In this document: piece by piece, positions 5,361-11,535 of the stretch
How the letters are laid out: every line of letters starts with the position of its first letter
How positions within the stretch are numbered: position 1 is the first letter of the stretch
Source of the DNA: JALOAR01 sp041649615
Lineage (GTDB): Bacteria > Patescibacteriota > Minisyncoccia > UBA6257 > Colwellbacteraceae
NCBI GenBank assembly: GCA_041649615.1
Contig: JBAZMT010000021.1
Span: 1 to 13,794, forward strand
Reading direction: 5' to 3'
Length of the DNA: 13,794 bases
Notes under the pieces: model-generated
What the model saw: only the letters and a program-made list of their open reading frames with translations
Database searches by the model: none
What the model was told of the DNA's origin: nothing
Translations under genes and position numbers: made by a program

Positions 5361-5780
5361 ATGAAGAAGCCCGCCAAGAAGACCCCGACCAAGAAGCCCG
5401 CCGTCAAGAAGCCCGCCGTCAAGAAGACCCCGGCTACGACGAAGCCCGCTGTCGCTGTCAAGGATCCCTGGAACGCCTTCTACGCCGAGGCCAAGAAGCT
5501 CAAGCTGGGCCAGCGGGTGAAACCGGTGAAGATCCAGCGCAAGGTCACCATCCCCGCTACCGCCGTGACGGACATCGTGATGGGGTACTTGAGTGACAAG
5601 TACTTGATCTACACGACCTTTGGGGACTACGGGTCGGTGCTCAAGAAGGCCTTCAAGGCCGACCTGAAGCGGGTGGATGCTCAGTTCAGGGGGGCCATGA
5701 AGGAACTCAAGGCCTTGGCCAAGAAGCACAAGGTCAAGCTGGCCGACATCTCCTGGGGTCGCCTGGGGGTCGGGCGTTAG
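5361..5780 (+). CDS. Histone-H1-like basic protein, 139 aa
   Basis: Likely nucleoid- or DNA-binding protein. Residues 1-34 are a lysine/proline/alanine tail with KKPAVKKPAVKK repeats, as in bacterial histone H1-like proteins. Residues about 35-139 form a Lys-rich domain with several probable helices (AFYAEAKKLKLG; SVLKKAFKADLKRVDAQFRG; MKELKALAKKHKVK) and two strands. It is strongly basic overall. A ribosome-binding site (GGAGAA) lies 4 nt before the ATG, unlike the leaderless genes around it, and a 60-nt leader from the symmetric promoter is likely. Assignment to a named H1 family is by tail composition only. Confidence 0.75.
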   Translation: MKKPAKKTPTKKPAVKKPAVKKTPATTKPAVAVKDPWNAFYAEAKKLKLGQRVKPVKIQRKVTIPATAVTDIVMGYLSDKYLIYTTFGDYGSVLKKAFKADLKRVDAQFRGAMKELKALAKKHKVKLADISWGRLGVGR

Positions 5781-5786
5781 GGCCCC

Positions 5787-5999
5787 TTGGCCCTTCAAAG
5801 CACCATCCAGTACCGGGGCCTGACGTTACGGCCCCGGGCGGACGGCTATACCTGGGCCACCCGGGAGGGCCCGGTACCAGCCGAGGTGCTGCAACTTCTG
5901 GGTTACTTCGGGCTCCCCGGGGGTAGTAGGGTCATGCGGCATCTACGAGTGCCGACGCAAGCTCTAGGCATTCCCGACTCACAGCAAACTCCCGTTTGA
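5787..5999 (+). CDS. Doubtful small frame running into the tnpB element
   Basis: A TTG-started frame (ALQSTIQYRGLTLRPRADGY and on) reads like a protein up to about 5900, then runs without stops through the class 1 promoter and into the transposon, ending at 5999. There is no ribosome-binding site. If real it was cut off by the insertion; without the transposon it would be in frame with the gene now starting at 7253. Part of its length after 5902 is simply the promoter read in frame. Confidence 0.25.
   Translation: MALQSTIQYRGLTLRPRADGYTWATREGPVPAEVLQLLGYFGLPGGSRVMRHLRVPTQALGIPDSQQTPV
5902..5933 (+). promoter_or_regulatory. Class 1 promoter, copy 5 (probably separated from its gene)
   Basis: GTTACT (5902-5907), 16 nt, TAGTAG (5924-5929), GGTC, ATG at 5934. 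The ATG leads only into 21 codons ended inside the tnpB element. The gene it served is probably the one now at 7253. Confidence 0.75.
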
Positions 6000-6110
6000 C
6001 AGTTTTATCGAGGATTCCCGCTTCACTGAAGGTCGCCGCCTACCCTGGCCCTTACGGGCCTCGGTCGGCGGTCTTACACCCTCTCCACGGGCGTTTATCG
6101 TCTCCCAGTA
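5934..6110 (-). ncRNA. Probable omega (guide) RNA region of tnpB
   Basis: TnpB proteins work with an RNA that begins in the 3' end of tnpB and runs through the right end of the element into flanking DNA, which supplies the guide. That places the RNA on the minus strand here; its 5' boundary is a guess. With the inferred end, the guide would start GACCCTACTACCCCC, which is the complement of class 1 promoter copy 5. Confidence 0.35.
5937..5954. repeat. Right-end hairpin of the tnpB element
   Basis: CGGCA, 8-nt loop, TGCCG, 1-3 bp from the inferred end of the element. IS200/IS605 elements carry such imperfect hairpins near their ends for transposase recognition. Confidence 0.45.
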
Positions 6111-7202
6111 CCTCTGGGCGACTGAATCTAGGTTGTGAGCAGCGTTCTCGTCTCGGTCATGGACAGCCCCGCAGGGGCACTCCCAGACACGGACGTTGAG
6201 GCTCAAAGTCTCCCGCTTCGCTCCGCAAGCGGAGCATAGCTTCGAGCTAGGATAGAACCGGGCCGCCACGGCCACGTTCGATCCTGCTAGAGGGGCCTTG
6301 TACTCAAGCTGCCTTCGCAGCTCCCGGAAGGCCGCGTCCCCAAGGGACCGGGCAATCCGATGATTTCGCATCATCCCTCGGACGTTGAGGTCCTCGATCC
6401 CGATGACTCGGAAGGACCTGACCAACCTGGATGTGACCCGATGCGTAGCATCCCGTCGTATCCGGGTGACCTTCCGGTGAACTCTCGCCAACGCAAGGCG
6501 AGCTTTCTCCCGTCTCTTCGAACCCCTCTGCTTCCGTGCAAGGGCCTTCGATAACCGACGAATCTTCCGCTCTCTGGAGCGTAAGGCTCGTGGGTTCTCG
6601 ATCTTCTCGCCAGTCGAGAGGGTTACGAGAGAAGAGATCCCCACGTCTACCCCTACCGTTGCTTGGGTTTTGCAAAGGTGTGGGTAGACGTACGAATCAG
6701 GGAGAACAACAGAGAAGGAAGCGAACCAATCACCACAGGAGTCCCTCGATATGACAACGGACCGGAGGTCCCCGTCGAATCGAAGGGCTTGGGCCATCTT
6801 GATCGGTTGGGTGAGTTTGGGGAGCTTGAGGTAGCGGCCCGACACCTTGAGGTGTTCGGCCGCTACGTAGAAGGAATCGCGGGATTTCCCCTTCTTCTTG
6901 AACCTCGGGTAACGGGAAGTCTTCTTGAAGAACCTCCCAAACGCGTCTCCGAGGTTCTGGATCGCCTTCTGGGGAGCCCACTTGCTGACCTCCGCGGTCC
7001 AGGGGAATTCACGGCCCTTTAGGGCGTTGAATTCCTTGACGAGGGAGAAACCAGACATCCCGCGCTCGCCCTGGGCGTACTTCGTCTGCCATTGGGCAAG
7101 CGCCCAGTTCCAGGCAAACCTGGCAATCCCACAAGACCTTCGCAGATATACCTCAGCCTCGGGGCTAGGGTAGATCCGGATCCTGTGGGCTAGCTGAACC
7201 AC
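5979..7202 (-). CDS. tnpB: TnpB, RNA-guided RuvC nuclease of an IS200/IS605 element, 407 aa
   Basis: Transposon-encoded, RNA-guided DNA nuclease. Residues 1-50 match the OrfB_IS605 N-terminal helix-turn-helix; the RuvC residues are all visible: D186 (VGVDVGISSL), E270 (VIGIEDLNVRGM) and D351 (HDRDENAAHN). A zinc ribbon uses C323, C326, C342 and C344 (CSACG; CPCG), the second pair spaced C-x-C as in part of the family. Length is normal. The start is a GTG at 7202 with AGGA about 8 nt upstream. With intact catalytic residues it should be an active nuclease rather than a dead regulator. The Arg/Gly-rich last 40 residues overlap the expected guide-RNA region. Confidence 0.95.
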   Translation of the reverse strand: MVQLAHRIRIYPSPEAEVYLRRSCGIARFAWNWALAQWQTKYAQGERGMSGFSLVKEFNALKGREFPWTAEVSKWAPQKAIQNLGDAFGRFFKKTSRYPRFKKKGKSRDSFYVAAEHLKVSGRYLKLPKLTQPIKMAQALRFDGDLRSVVISRDSCGDWFASFSVVLPDSYVYPHLCKTQATVGVDVGISSLVTLSTGEKIENPRALRSRERKIRRLSKALARKQRGSKRREKARLALARVHRKVTRIRRDATHRVTSRLVRSFRVIGIEDLNVRGMMRNHRIARSLGDAAFRELRRQLEYKAPLAGSNVAVAARFYPSSKLCSACGAKRETLSLNVRVWECPCGAVHDRDENAAHNLDSVAQRYWETINARGEGVRPPTEARKGQGRRRPSVKRESSIKLSNGSLL

Positions 7203-7252
7203 CGGGAAATCCTAGTTAACCACGGTTTGCAGGGAGTGTCAAATCGCTACCA

Positions 7253-7594
7253 ATGACCCGTGAAGCCGATCTCGAACAGGCCGTCAGGCTCGTGCTTTCA
7301 CTGCATGATCACCCCGAGTCCAATGTCCCCGGCTACCGGGTGAAGCTCGACCCCAAGACGGTCAAGCAGCTCCAGAAGGCGCTGGAGAAAAAGAACCACC
7401 TGGTCCAGGTGGTCGGCAACACGCTCCACGACAAGATCGCGGCCATCCGCGAGCTGAGAACGCTGACCGGCCTTGGCCTGCCAGAAGCCAGGGCTGCGGT
7501 CGAGGGCGTCATGGAAGGCGTCCCCTGGCTGGTGCCGGAGCTGCATCCGGTCGGACCAGGGAGTCACCCCCATCTGCGGTTCGAAGTCCGATAA
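7253..7594 (+). CDS. Ribosomal L7/L12 C-terminal-domain-like protein, 113 aa
   Basis: Residues 59-86 (HDKIAAIRELRTLTGLGLPE and on) match the signature of the ribosomal protein L7/L12 C-terminal domain, the region with K-I-x-V-I-[KR] and TGLGL-x-EA-[KR] that binds translation factors. It lacks the L7/L12 N-terminal dimerisation domain; instead residues 1-58 hold a helix (LEQAVRLVLSLHDH) and a KLDPKTVKQLQKAL segment. Similar small L7/L12-like proteins occur in phages and actinobacterial genomes, where their role is unclear. No good promoter lies directly upstream; the class 1 promoter at 5902 is now on the far side of the transposon. ATG ACC at 7253 is the likely original start. Confidence 0.75.
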   Translation: MTREADLEQAVRLVLSLHDHPESNVPGYRVKLDPKTVKQLQKALEKKNHLVQVVGNTLHDKIAAIRELRTLTGLGLPEARAAVEGVMEGVPWLVPELHPVGPGSHPHLRFEVR

Positions 7595-7616
7595 CACGTT
7601 TCTTTCGGGCCCCTTT

Positions 7617-7632
7617 GGTGTAGAGGGCACTC
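7617..7632 (+). promoter_or_regulatory. Class 2 leaderless promoter
   Basis: GGTGTA, 10 nt, ATG at 7633; candidate -10 TAGAGG. It is preceded by CGGGCCCCTTT, like the copy before 11732. Confidence 0.55.
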
Positions 7633-8349
7633 ATGCACGACCTGTCCAGCTATCTCCCCCTCATCCAGTCCCACATGGACGCCACCATCACGGACCGGAA
7701 GACCTCGAAGCAGCTCTTCGAGGAGCTTCAGCTCCAACTACCTTCGGGGCTGACACAGCCACAGTTTGCCTCGTTCCTGTCGAACGCCGTCAGAGACGGC
7801 CAAATCCAGGGGTTCAAGACCAAGAAGGGCCCCCAGGGGGGCTACATCCGGGGTACCAAGGGCTCGGAAGAGCCGGCTTCTCGGCCAAAACCTCAACCGA
7901 AGCCCCTGGCGGAAGAAGCCCCTCCCGAGGAAGCCACGGACAAGGAAGACTCCGAGGAAGACTCCGAGGAAGAGGAGGAGGCGGAAGAAGATCCTGAGGA
8001 CAAGGAAGCCTCCGAAGAAGAAGCCGAGGCCGAAGAAGAAGCCGAGGAGGACGAGGACGAGGACGAGAGCCCCGAGGAGGAAGAGGAAGCCCGGGGTGTG
8101 GTCAATCTGACCTCGACAGCACGGCTGTATGCCGTTGACGGCCGAAACTGGTCATATCAAGTCAAAACGGGGCAGAACTGGGTGTCCCGATACTACTACC
8201 CGAACCTGAAGGACGCCCTGCGGTACACGGCGGCTAGGATCGTCGATACCGAGCTGCGGACCCGGGTGATCCGAGGAGTCAAGCACCTGGAGGGGATAGA
8301 GCTTCAGGTGGTGAGCTTCCTGGAGAAGCTGGTCCGAAGCCAGACCTGA
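7633..8349 (+). CDS. Winged-helix protein with long acidic linker, 238 aa
   Basis: Three parts are visible. Residues 1-75 look like a winged helix (helices to about 58, then GFKTKKGPQGGYIRG as the wing). Residues 80-93 are a Pro/Lys linker and 94-152 an unbroken Glu/Asp-rich tract. Residues 155-238 form a mixed strand/helix domain (NWSYQVKTGQNWVSRYYYPN, then LKDALRYTAARI). The acidic tract is of the kind found in DNA mimics, histone chaperones and RNAP delta-like proteins; the winged-helix-plus-acidic layout recalls RpoE (delta subunit) of Firmicutes, but the C-terminal domain does not fit. It might act opposite the basic protein at 5361. No tag is present. Confidence 0.75.
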   Translation: MHDLSSYLPLIQSHMDATITDRKTSKQLFEELQLQLPSGLTQPQFASFLSNAVRDGQIQGFKTKKGPQGGYIRGTKGSEEPASRPKPQPKPLAEEAPPEEATDKEDSEEDSEEEEEAEEDPEDKEASEEEAEAEEEAEEDEDEDESPEEEEEARGVVNLTSTARLYAVDGRNWSYQVKTGQNWVSRYYYPNLKDALRYTAARIVDTELRTRVIRGVKHLEGIELQVVSFLEKLVRSQT

Positions 8350-8360
8350 GTTTGCCCGGT

Positions 8361-8380
8361 GAGGGCTGCTGGCTGCCCTC
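8361..8380 (+). terminator. Hairpin with T-rich tail
   Basis: GAGGGC, 8-nt loop, GCCCTC, followed by TGGCTTCGTTTTCGT. It lies 11 bp after the stop at 8349 and is a plausible weak intrinsic terminator. Confidence 0.5.
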
Positions 8381-8396
8381 TGGCTTCGTTTTCGTG

Positions 8397-8417
8397 CTAG
8401 CCTGCCGAGGAACCCTC
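8397..8417 (+). promoter_or_regulatory. -10 box TAGCCT with short leader and RBS
   Basis: GTGCTAGCCT supplies an extended -10 like TAGCCT (8398-8403), followed by a short leader with GAGGA 7 nt before ATG 8418. It appears to start the tagged three-gene operon. Confidence 0.4.
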
Positions 8418-8753
8418 ATGCCGGACAAGCACCCTCCCCTGGGTACTCTGGAGGAAGCCACCGAGGCCCTCTGTGTGATGGCCCTCCAGTCGATCCGGAC
8501 CGACCTGAAGCGGCTCTTCATTCACACGGCAACCGTCACCTACTTGCAGCAGGTCCCGGTCCGACCGGAGCACCAGAAAGCCCTCAAGGACATCGCCGAG
8601 GACCTCAAAAGGCTCATGGTTCGTGCGGAAGAAGGGCTGAGGGGGCTGGAAATCTTCCTCCAACGATTCCCCGGGGAGTTGGATCCTGCCAAGGTCCGGG
8701 ACCAGTGGCAGCACTTGCTCGATACCATCGAGGAAGGCCATGACCGACCGTGA
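8418..8753 (+). CDS. Helical protein with C-terminal RDQWQHLL tag, 111 aa
   Basis: Function unknown. Residues about 8-85 are helical with regular leucines (LEEATEALCVMALQSIRTDL; QKALKDIAEDLKRLMVRAEE). Residues 94-111 are RDQWQHLLDTIEEGHDRP, the shared tag with a short acidic tail. The ATG at 8418 has GAGGA upstream and is preferred to the frame-opening GTG further up. First gene of a three-gene operon in which every product carries the tag; its end overlaps the next gene by 14 nt. The body resembles those at 8740 and 11732 in helix layout. Confidence 0.8.
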   Translation: MPDKHPPLGTLEEATEALCVMALQSIRTDLKRLFIHTATVTYLQQVPVRPEHQKALKDIAEDLKRLMVRAEEGLRGLEIFLQRFPGELDPAKVRDQWQHLLDTIEEGHDRP

Positions 8754-9003
8754 GGTAGTCTTGGCCACCATCCACCTGGCCACGGAAGGGATCGGCCGAG
8801 TGAACTATACCTTGCTCTGCCTACGGGATCAGCTTCAGGATGCCCCGGAAGGAGAGCGGAAAACGCTGCTCCCCCTCATCTGTCAACTGGAGCAAAACTT
8901 AGCGGGAGCGGAGACACAAGCGAGGCTGCTACAGAGGTACGTTGACGGCATACCCAACTTCCCCCGGACGCAGTGGGACCACTTGTTGGAGGAGGAGCCT
9001 TAA
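8740..9003 (+). CDS. Helical protein with C-terminal RTQWDHLL tag, 87 aa
   Basis: Function unknown. Three probable helices (REVVLATIHLATEGIGRVNY; KTLLPLICQLEQNLAGAETQ and the segments between) are followed by the tag RTQWDHLLEEEP at residues 76-87, the extreme C-terminus. It has GGAAGG a few nt before its ATG, inside the 3' end of the preceding gene, and its TAA overlaps the ATG of the next gene (TAATG). The close overlaps imply fixed-ratio production of all three tagged proteins. Confidence 0.8.
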   Translation: MTDREVVLATIHLATEGIGRVNYTLLCLRDQLQDAPEGERKTLLPLICQLEQNLAGAETQARLLQRYVDGIPNFPRTQWDHLLEEEP

Positions 9004-9464
9004 TGCCCAGGTGTGGCCGCTGCCTCCGCGAGTTCACTCCCTCAAACGATCAAGAGAGTCGGGTGTATTGTCCCGAGTGCACCCGTATCCCCTACATGCT
9101 GGAATGGCCTTACACACTAAGATGTCCCTCAGGCCAGATTCAGTTCGTAGTCGATGGACGAGTCATCGGTGTCATTGATGACCCTCAGCATGAAGAATCG
9201 GCTCTGCAACCCGCCACACCCCTCAACCAAAGGGAACCCCCTACGGGTACGATGACCGAAGCCGCCGCTTCAGCCATCAGGGTTGAAGCCGCTCCTCATC
9301 TCACCCCCGAGGACGTAAGGGACATCGTCCTCGAAGTCGTCCGGGAACATATCCTGCGAGGGATATCAGCACCGCTGTCGATGAACCCTGACTCCGTCAC
9401 CGAAGACATCCCCACCGAACCCCGCAAGACCCAGTGGGAGTGGTTACTTCAAGACGAGGAGTAA
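9003..9464 (+). CDS. Zinc-ribbon protein with C-terminal KTQWEWLL tag, 153 aa
   Basis: Function unknown. An N-terminal zinc ribbon (C4, C7, C23, C26) is followed by a strand-rich part (YTLRCPSGQIQFVVDGRVIG), a disordered linker, a helix (LTPEDVRDIVLEVVREHILR) and the terminal tag KTQWEWLLQDEE (142-153). The ATG overlaps the preceding stop. The zinc-ribbon-plus-tag plan recurs in the genes at 12048 and 12618, where the domains between differ. Third gene of the tagged operon; the TTCC[AT]GGTA cluster begins 30 bp downstream. Confidence 0.8.
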   Translation: MPRCGRCLREFTPSNDQESRVYCPECTRIPYMLEWPYTLRCPSGQIQFVVDGRVIGVIDDPQHEESALQPATPLNQREPPTGTMTEAAASAIRVEAAPHLTPEDVRDIVLEVVREHILRGISAPLSMNPDSVTEDIPTEPRKTQWEWLLQDEE

Positions 9465-9493
9465 TTCCTCCTGAGTGAAACCGCTCCCGGGCC

Positions 9494-9613
9494 TTCCAGG
9501 TACCTGGAATCAGGGGATTGATTCCTTGCAAAAAGAATGGCGGCCCCGATTCCAGGTAGATGGGGGCCGCCCACCCGTTCCAGCGGTAAAGAAACGCCGT
9601 CTAAATCCAGGTA
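9494..9613. repeat. Cluster of TTCC[AT]GGTA sites
   Basis: A perfect 16-bp palindrome TTCCAGGTACCTGGAA at 9494-9509, a single site TTCCAGGTA at 9550-9558 and a variant ATCCAGGTA at 9605-9613. They fill the gap between the tagged operon and the class 1 promoter at 9661. Confidence 0.7.
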
Positions 9614-9660
9614 GTGGGGGGAGGGTCACATTAACCCGGGTAGGGCCCGCTGATTTCCGG

Positions 9661-9692
9661 GTTACTATCGGGGCCCCGGGGGTAGTAGGGGC
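9661..9692 (+). promoter_or_regulatory. Class 1 promoter, copy 6
   Basis: GTTACT (9661-9666), 16 nt, TAGTAG (9683-9688), GGGC, ATG at 9693. The spacer holds the palindrome CGGGGCCCCG, and TGATTTCC lies just upstream. Confidence 0.8.
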
Positions 9693-9884
9693 ATGGAGAC
9701 TGCAACCTGGGCTCGACTGAAGAGCGGGGAGTGGGGGCTTCGAGGCGAGAGCCTCGTCCCCGGGGATGCCGTCAGGGTGACTCGCAAGGACGGGTCGTCC
9801 GCGGTCGTGGTGGTCGGTGACATCGTGTGGGCCGACCACAACTCTACTCTGGTCCTCGCCACGGTGGGCGAAAGGAGAAGCTGA
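9693..9884 (+). CDS. Small beta-barrel-like hypothetical, 63 aa
   Basis: Function unknown. The pattern TWARLKSGEWGLRG ... PGDAVRVTRKDGSSAVVVVG ... VWADHNSTLVLA recalls a type of short phage and bacterial hypothetical protein made almost only of strands, with W-x-[KR]-L-[KR]-S-G-x-W-G-[LV]-[KR] followed by G-D-x-V-x-V-T-x-[KR]-[DS]-G. It may be a small beta barrel that binds nucleic acid or protein; that is inference. The class 1 promoter sets the start. Its TGA overlaps the next ATG (TGATG). Confidence 0.75.
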   Translation: METATWARLKSGEWGLRGESLVPGDAVRVTRKDGSSAVVVVGDIVWADHNSTLVLATVGERRS

Positions 9885-10093
9885 TGATCCTCGATCGCAT
9901 CGAAAACGCCTTCCTCCTCGCCTATGCCTTGGATGACCAGAAGAAGGTAGAAACGGTCCGTGGGTTACGAGACCGCTTCCTCACCGATCGGGCAGCCTAC
10001 GAGGGGTCGAAGATCACCCGAGAGGCTTTTCAGGCAACCGAGATCGACGTCTCCAGGGCCCTCCACGCCCTGTTCTCGACCTCTGCCCGATGA
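9884..10093 (+). CDS. AFLLAY-family small helical protein, 69 aa
   Basis: Function unknown. Paralogue of the protein at 4969-5268: RIENAFLLAYALDD matches RVEDAFLLAYILRD, with the same later spacing of G-x-I, E, T-E and L..LF. It lacks the other's N-terminal 22 residues and basic C-terminal tail, so the conserved unit is about 65 residues. The ATG at 9884 overlaps the preceding stop and has GGAGAA just upstream, which favours it over the frame-opening ATG at 9827. Predicted helical. Confidence 0.75.
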   Translation: MILDRIENAFLLAYALDDQKKVETVRGLRDRFLTDRAAYEGSKITREAFQATEIDVSRALHALFSTSAR

Positions 10094-10267
10094 GATCGGT
10101 GTAGTAACCGGTACACGGGCCTCCACCTTGGAACCTAGACACGTCACCCTACCTACGACGAACTATCGGCAAAGTGGTTGAACGCACGCGGGTGGCGCCC
10201 GCAATGGTCGACGGGGCTCGGAGGATGACTTCGGGCCCCAACCTTATTTAGGCCCCAACGAAGCGGT

Positions 10268-10299
10268 GTTACTTCTCGGGGCTCGGGGGTAGTAAGGGC
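10268..10299 (+). promoter_or_regulatory. Class 1 promoter, copy 7
   Basis: GTTACT (10268-10273), 16 nt, TAGTAA (10290-10295), GGGC, ATG at 10300. The upstream GATTT element seen in other copies is not clear here. Confidence 0.8.
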
Positions 10300-10533
10300 A
10301 TGGCGACGACGAAGGCACGGCACTGGGGCGTTAGCCAGATCAAGGATCTGGCCAAGACTTTCCGCAAGGATATTGGCCGGGGGTGGGACTACATGGTCCC
10401 CGATGTGCGCCGGGCCATGGTCGACTCCTTCGTGCTGAGCATCATCCGGTCCCAGGACCGTGACGCCGTGACTGTAGAGTCCATGGACGAGCTGTACGAC
10501 CTCATGCACGAGGCCATGGGAACGGAAAGATGA
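10300..10533 (+). CDS. Unknown small protein, 77 aa
   Basis: Unrecognised. It begins MATTKARHWGVSQIKDLAKT; predicted mainly helical (SQIKDLAKTFRKDIG; VRRAMVDSFVLSIIR; SMDELYDLMHEAM) with a basic front and acidic end. The start is fixed by the class 1 promoter. The next gene begins 60 bp downstream with its own ribosome-binding site and may share the transcript. Confidence 0.7.
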   Translation: MATTKARHWGVSQIKDLAKTFRKDIGRGWDYMVPDVRRAMVDSFVLSIIRSQDRDAVTVESMDELYDLMHEAMGTER

Positions 10534-10592
10534 CCTAACCGAGGGGCCCGCCGCCCTCGAAATGCTGGGCCCACCCAATTGAAGGATCCCTC

Positions 10593-10967
10593 ATGCCCGC
10601 CGACCCACGCCGATTTTCCAAGGCCAATCTCCTGCGGTGGCTCGAATGCTACCCCGTCTGCCGCCCTCTTGGTCCCCGCCTTGAACACGAAGAGGACCTG
10701 GGCCACATGGACCGAGGGGGCAACGCCGCCACTCAGGCCCTCAAGGTCGAGGTACGGGCCTGGAAGGGGCAGCTCTCCCGTCGAGCTTGGAATGAAACTT
10801 TGGGGAAGTACCTCGCCAAGGTCCACGACGCGGTGAAGCCCTGGGGCTTTACCTCCCGTGACGGCTGGAGCCAGTGCGTCGGCTCACCCCCCGAACACTG
10901 GTACTGGTACGGCTACTACCGGCAGATCATAGCCCTGCAAGAGGAGTCTGAGGCGTACTTCAGCTAG
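10593..10967 (+). CDS. Unknown protein, 124 aa
   Basis: Unrecognised. Mixed composition with a Trp/Tyr-rich C-terminal part (HWYWYGYYRQ) and a helical middle (ALKVEVRAWKGQLSRRAWNE). It contains no tag, zinc site or membrane segment. GAAGGAT lies about 8 nt before the ATG, a normal ribosome-binding site, in contrast to the leaderless genes. It heads a compact group of five small genes on the plus strand up to 11693. Confidence 0.65.
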   Translation: MPADPRRFSKANLLRWLECYPVCRPLGPRLEHEEDLGHMDRGGNAATQALKVEVRAWKGQLSRRAWNETLGKYLAKVHDAVKPWGFTSRDGWSQCVGSPPEHWYWYGYYRQIIALQEESEAYFS

Positions 10968-10976
10968 GAATTCGCC

Positions 10977-11078
10977 ATGACCAAGAAACTCGCCTTCGGA
11001 GGCAAAGGCCTCAACATCGTTTGGGACAGCCAACGGACCCCTACCTGGATCCCCGTCAAGTCCGTTCGTCCCAGCTGA
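10977..11078 (+). CDS. 33-aa small protein
   Basis: A short frame beginning MTKKLAFGGKGLNIVWDSQR and ending in VRPS, 9 nt after the preceding stop and 11 nt before the next ATG. GGAA stands a few nt before its ATG. The spacing within the operon and the lack of any other use of the gap support it; the product is unrecognised. Confidence 0.5.
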   Translation: MTKKLAFGGKGLNIVWDSQRTPTWIPVKSVRPS

Positions 11079-11089
11079 GAAGCATAGCT

Positions 11090-11317
11090 ATGGCTCTCTA
11101 CACATATAATCTGATCGATGGCCGGAAGGTCACGTTTGCGGGCAAAACGGAGCGGCACGCGTTTGCGTTGGCCCACGAGTATCACCCGTATGCGGTGACC
11201 CAAGAGCTGGGGGTTCCCGCTGAACGATGTACCTGTAAGAATGCCAGGGCTTATCCCCAGTCGGTACGCCGGGGTGGGTTCCTCATCTGCGCCCATTGCG
11301 GGGGGTACTTCGGGTGA
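11090..11317 (+). CDS. Small protein with C-terminal zinc ribbon, 75 aa
   Basis: Function unknown. It begins MALYTYNLIDGRKVTF, a strand-rich front with a following helix (TERHAFALAHEYH), and ends with a cysteine set C47, C49, C67, C70 (CTCK ... CAHCGG) likely to bind zinc. The ATG at 11090 has GAGAAG about 8 nt upstream and is preferred over the frame-opening ATG at 11021, which lies inside the preceding 33-aa gene. Its stop overlaps a GTG start of the next gene (GTGA). Confidence 0.65.
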   Translation: MALYTYNLIDGRKVTFAGKTERHAFALAHEYHPYAVTQELGVPAERCTCKNARAYPQSVRRGGFLICAHCGGYFG

Positions 11318-11535
11318 CCAAGACAGAAGGCATCCTTGACCGAGTGAAGACGGTCAACGGCCGTGGCGACTTGGCGGGGCTTGGTACGTCGCCGACAAAC
11401 CCCAACTTCGGCACTCGCAAGTTCCGCTTCATCAAGCGGCTCTACGAGCGAGGGGTGATCGTCTGGGTCAAGTACACGCCGAAGTACGGGGCGGGGTGGG
11501 CGACTCCCGAAACCCGTGGGATATTCAAATGCTGA
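11314..11535 (+). CDS. Unknown small basic protein, 73 aa
   Basis: Unrecognised. The GTG at 11314 overlaps the preceding TGA and gives MTKTEGILDRVKTVNGRGDL; a TTG further up is less likely. The rest is basic and aromatic (TRKFRFIKRLYERGVIVWVK) and could contact nucleic acid. Its end overlaps the next gene by 7 nt, consistent with an operon. Confidence 0.6.
   Translation: MTKTEGILDRVKTVNGRGDLAGLGTSPTNPNFGTRKFRFIKRLYERGVIVWVKYTPKYGAGWATPETRGIFKC

Larger units (their letters stand above)
5934..7252 (-). mobile_element. IS200/IS605-group tnpB-only element
   Basis: About 1.3 kb containing only tnpB. The proposed ends are inferred, not proven: on the minus strand the left flank ends in GGGTCAT and the right end finishes in GCAT followed by GACCC. 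Removing 5934-7252 fuses the class 1 promoter exactly to the ATG at 7253 with the normal 4-nt gap. A hairpin (CGGCA/TGCCG, 5937-5954) lies next to the right end, as expected of this group. No tnpA is present, so movement would need a transposase supplied from elsewhere. Confidence 0.6.

Noticed and set aside
7893..8105. Minus-strand Ser-rich frame
   Set aside because: It is the antisense of the Glu/Asp-rich tract of the gene at 7633; GAA/GAG runs read as Ser on the other strand.
10100..10260. GGTGTA at about 10100 as another class 2 promoter
   Set aside because: No ATG or GTG lies 9-10 nt downstream; it only forms a loose GTGTA/TACAC inverted repeat.
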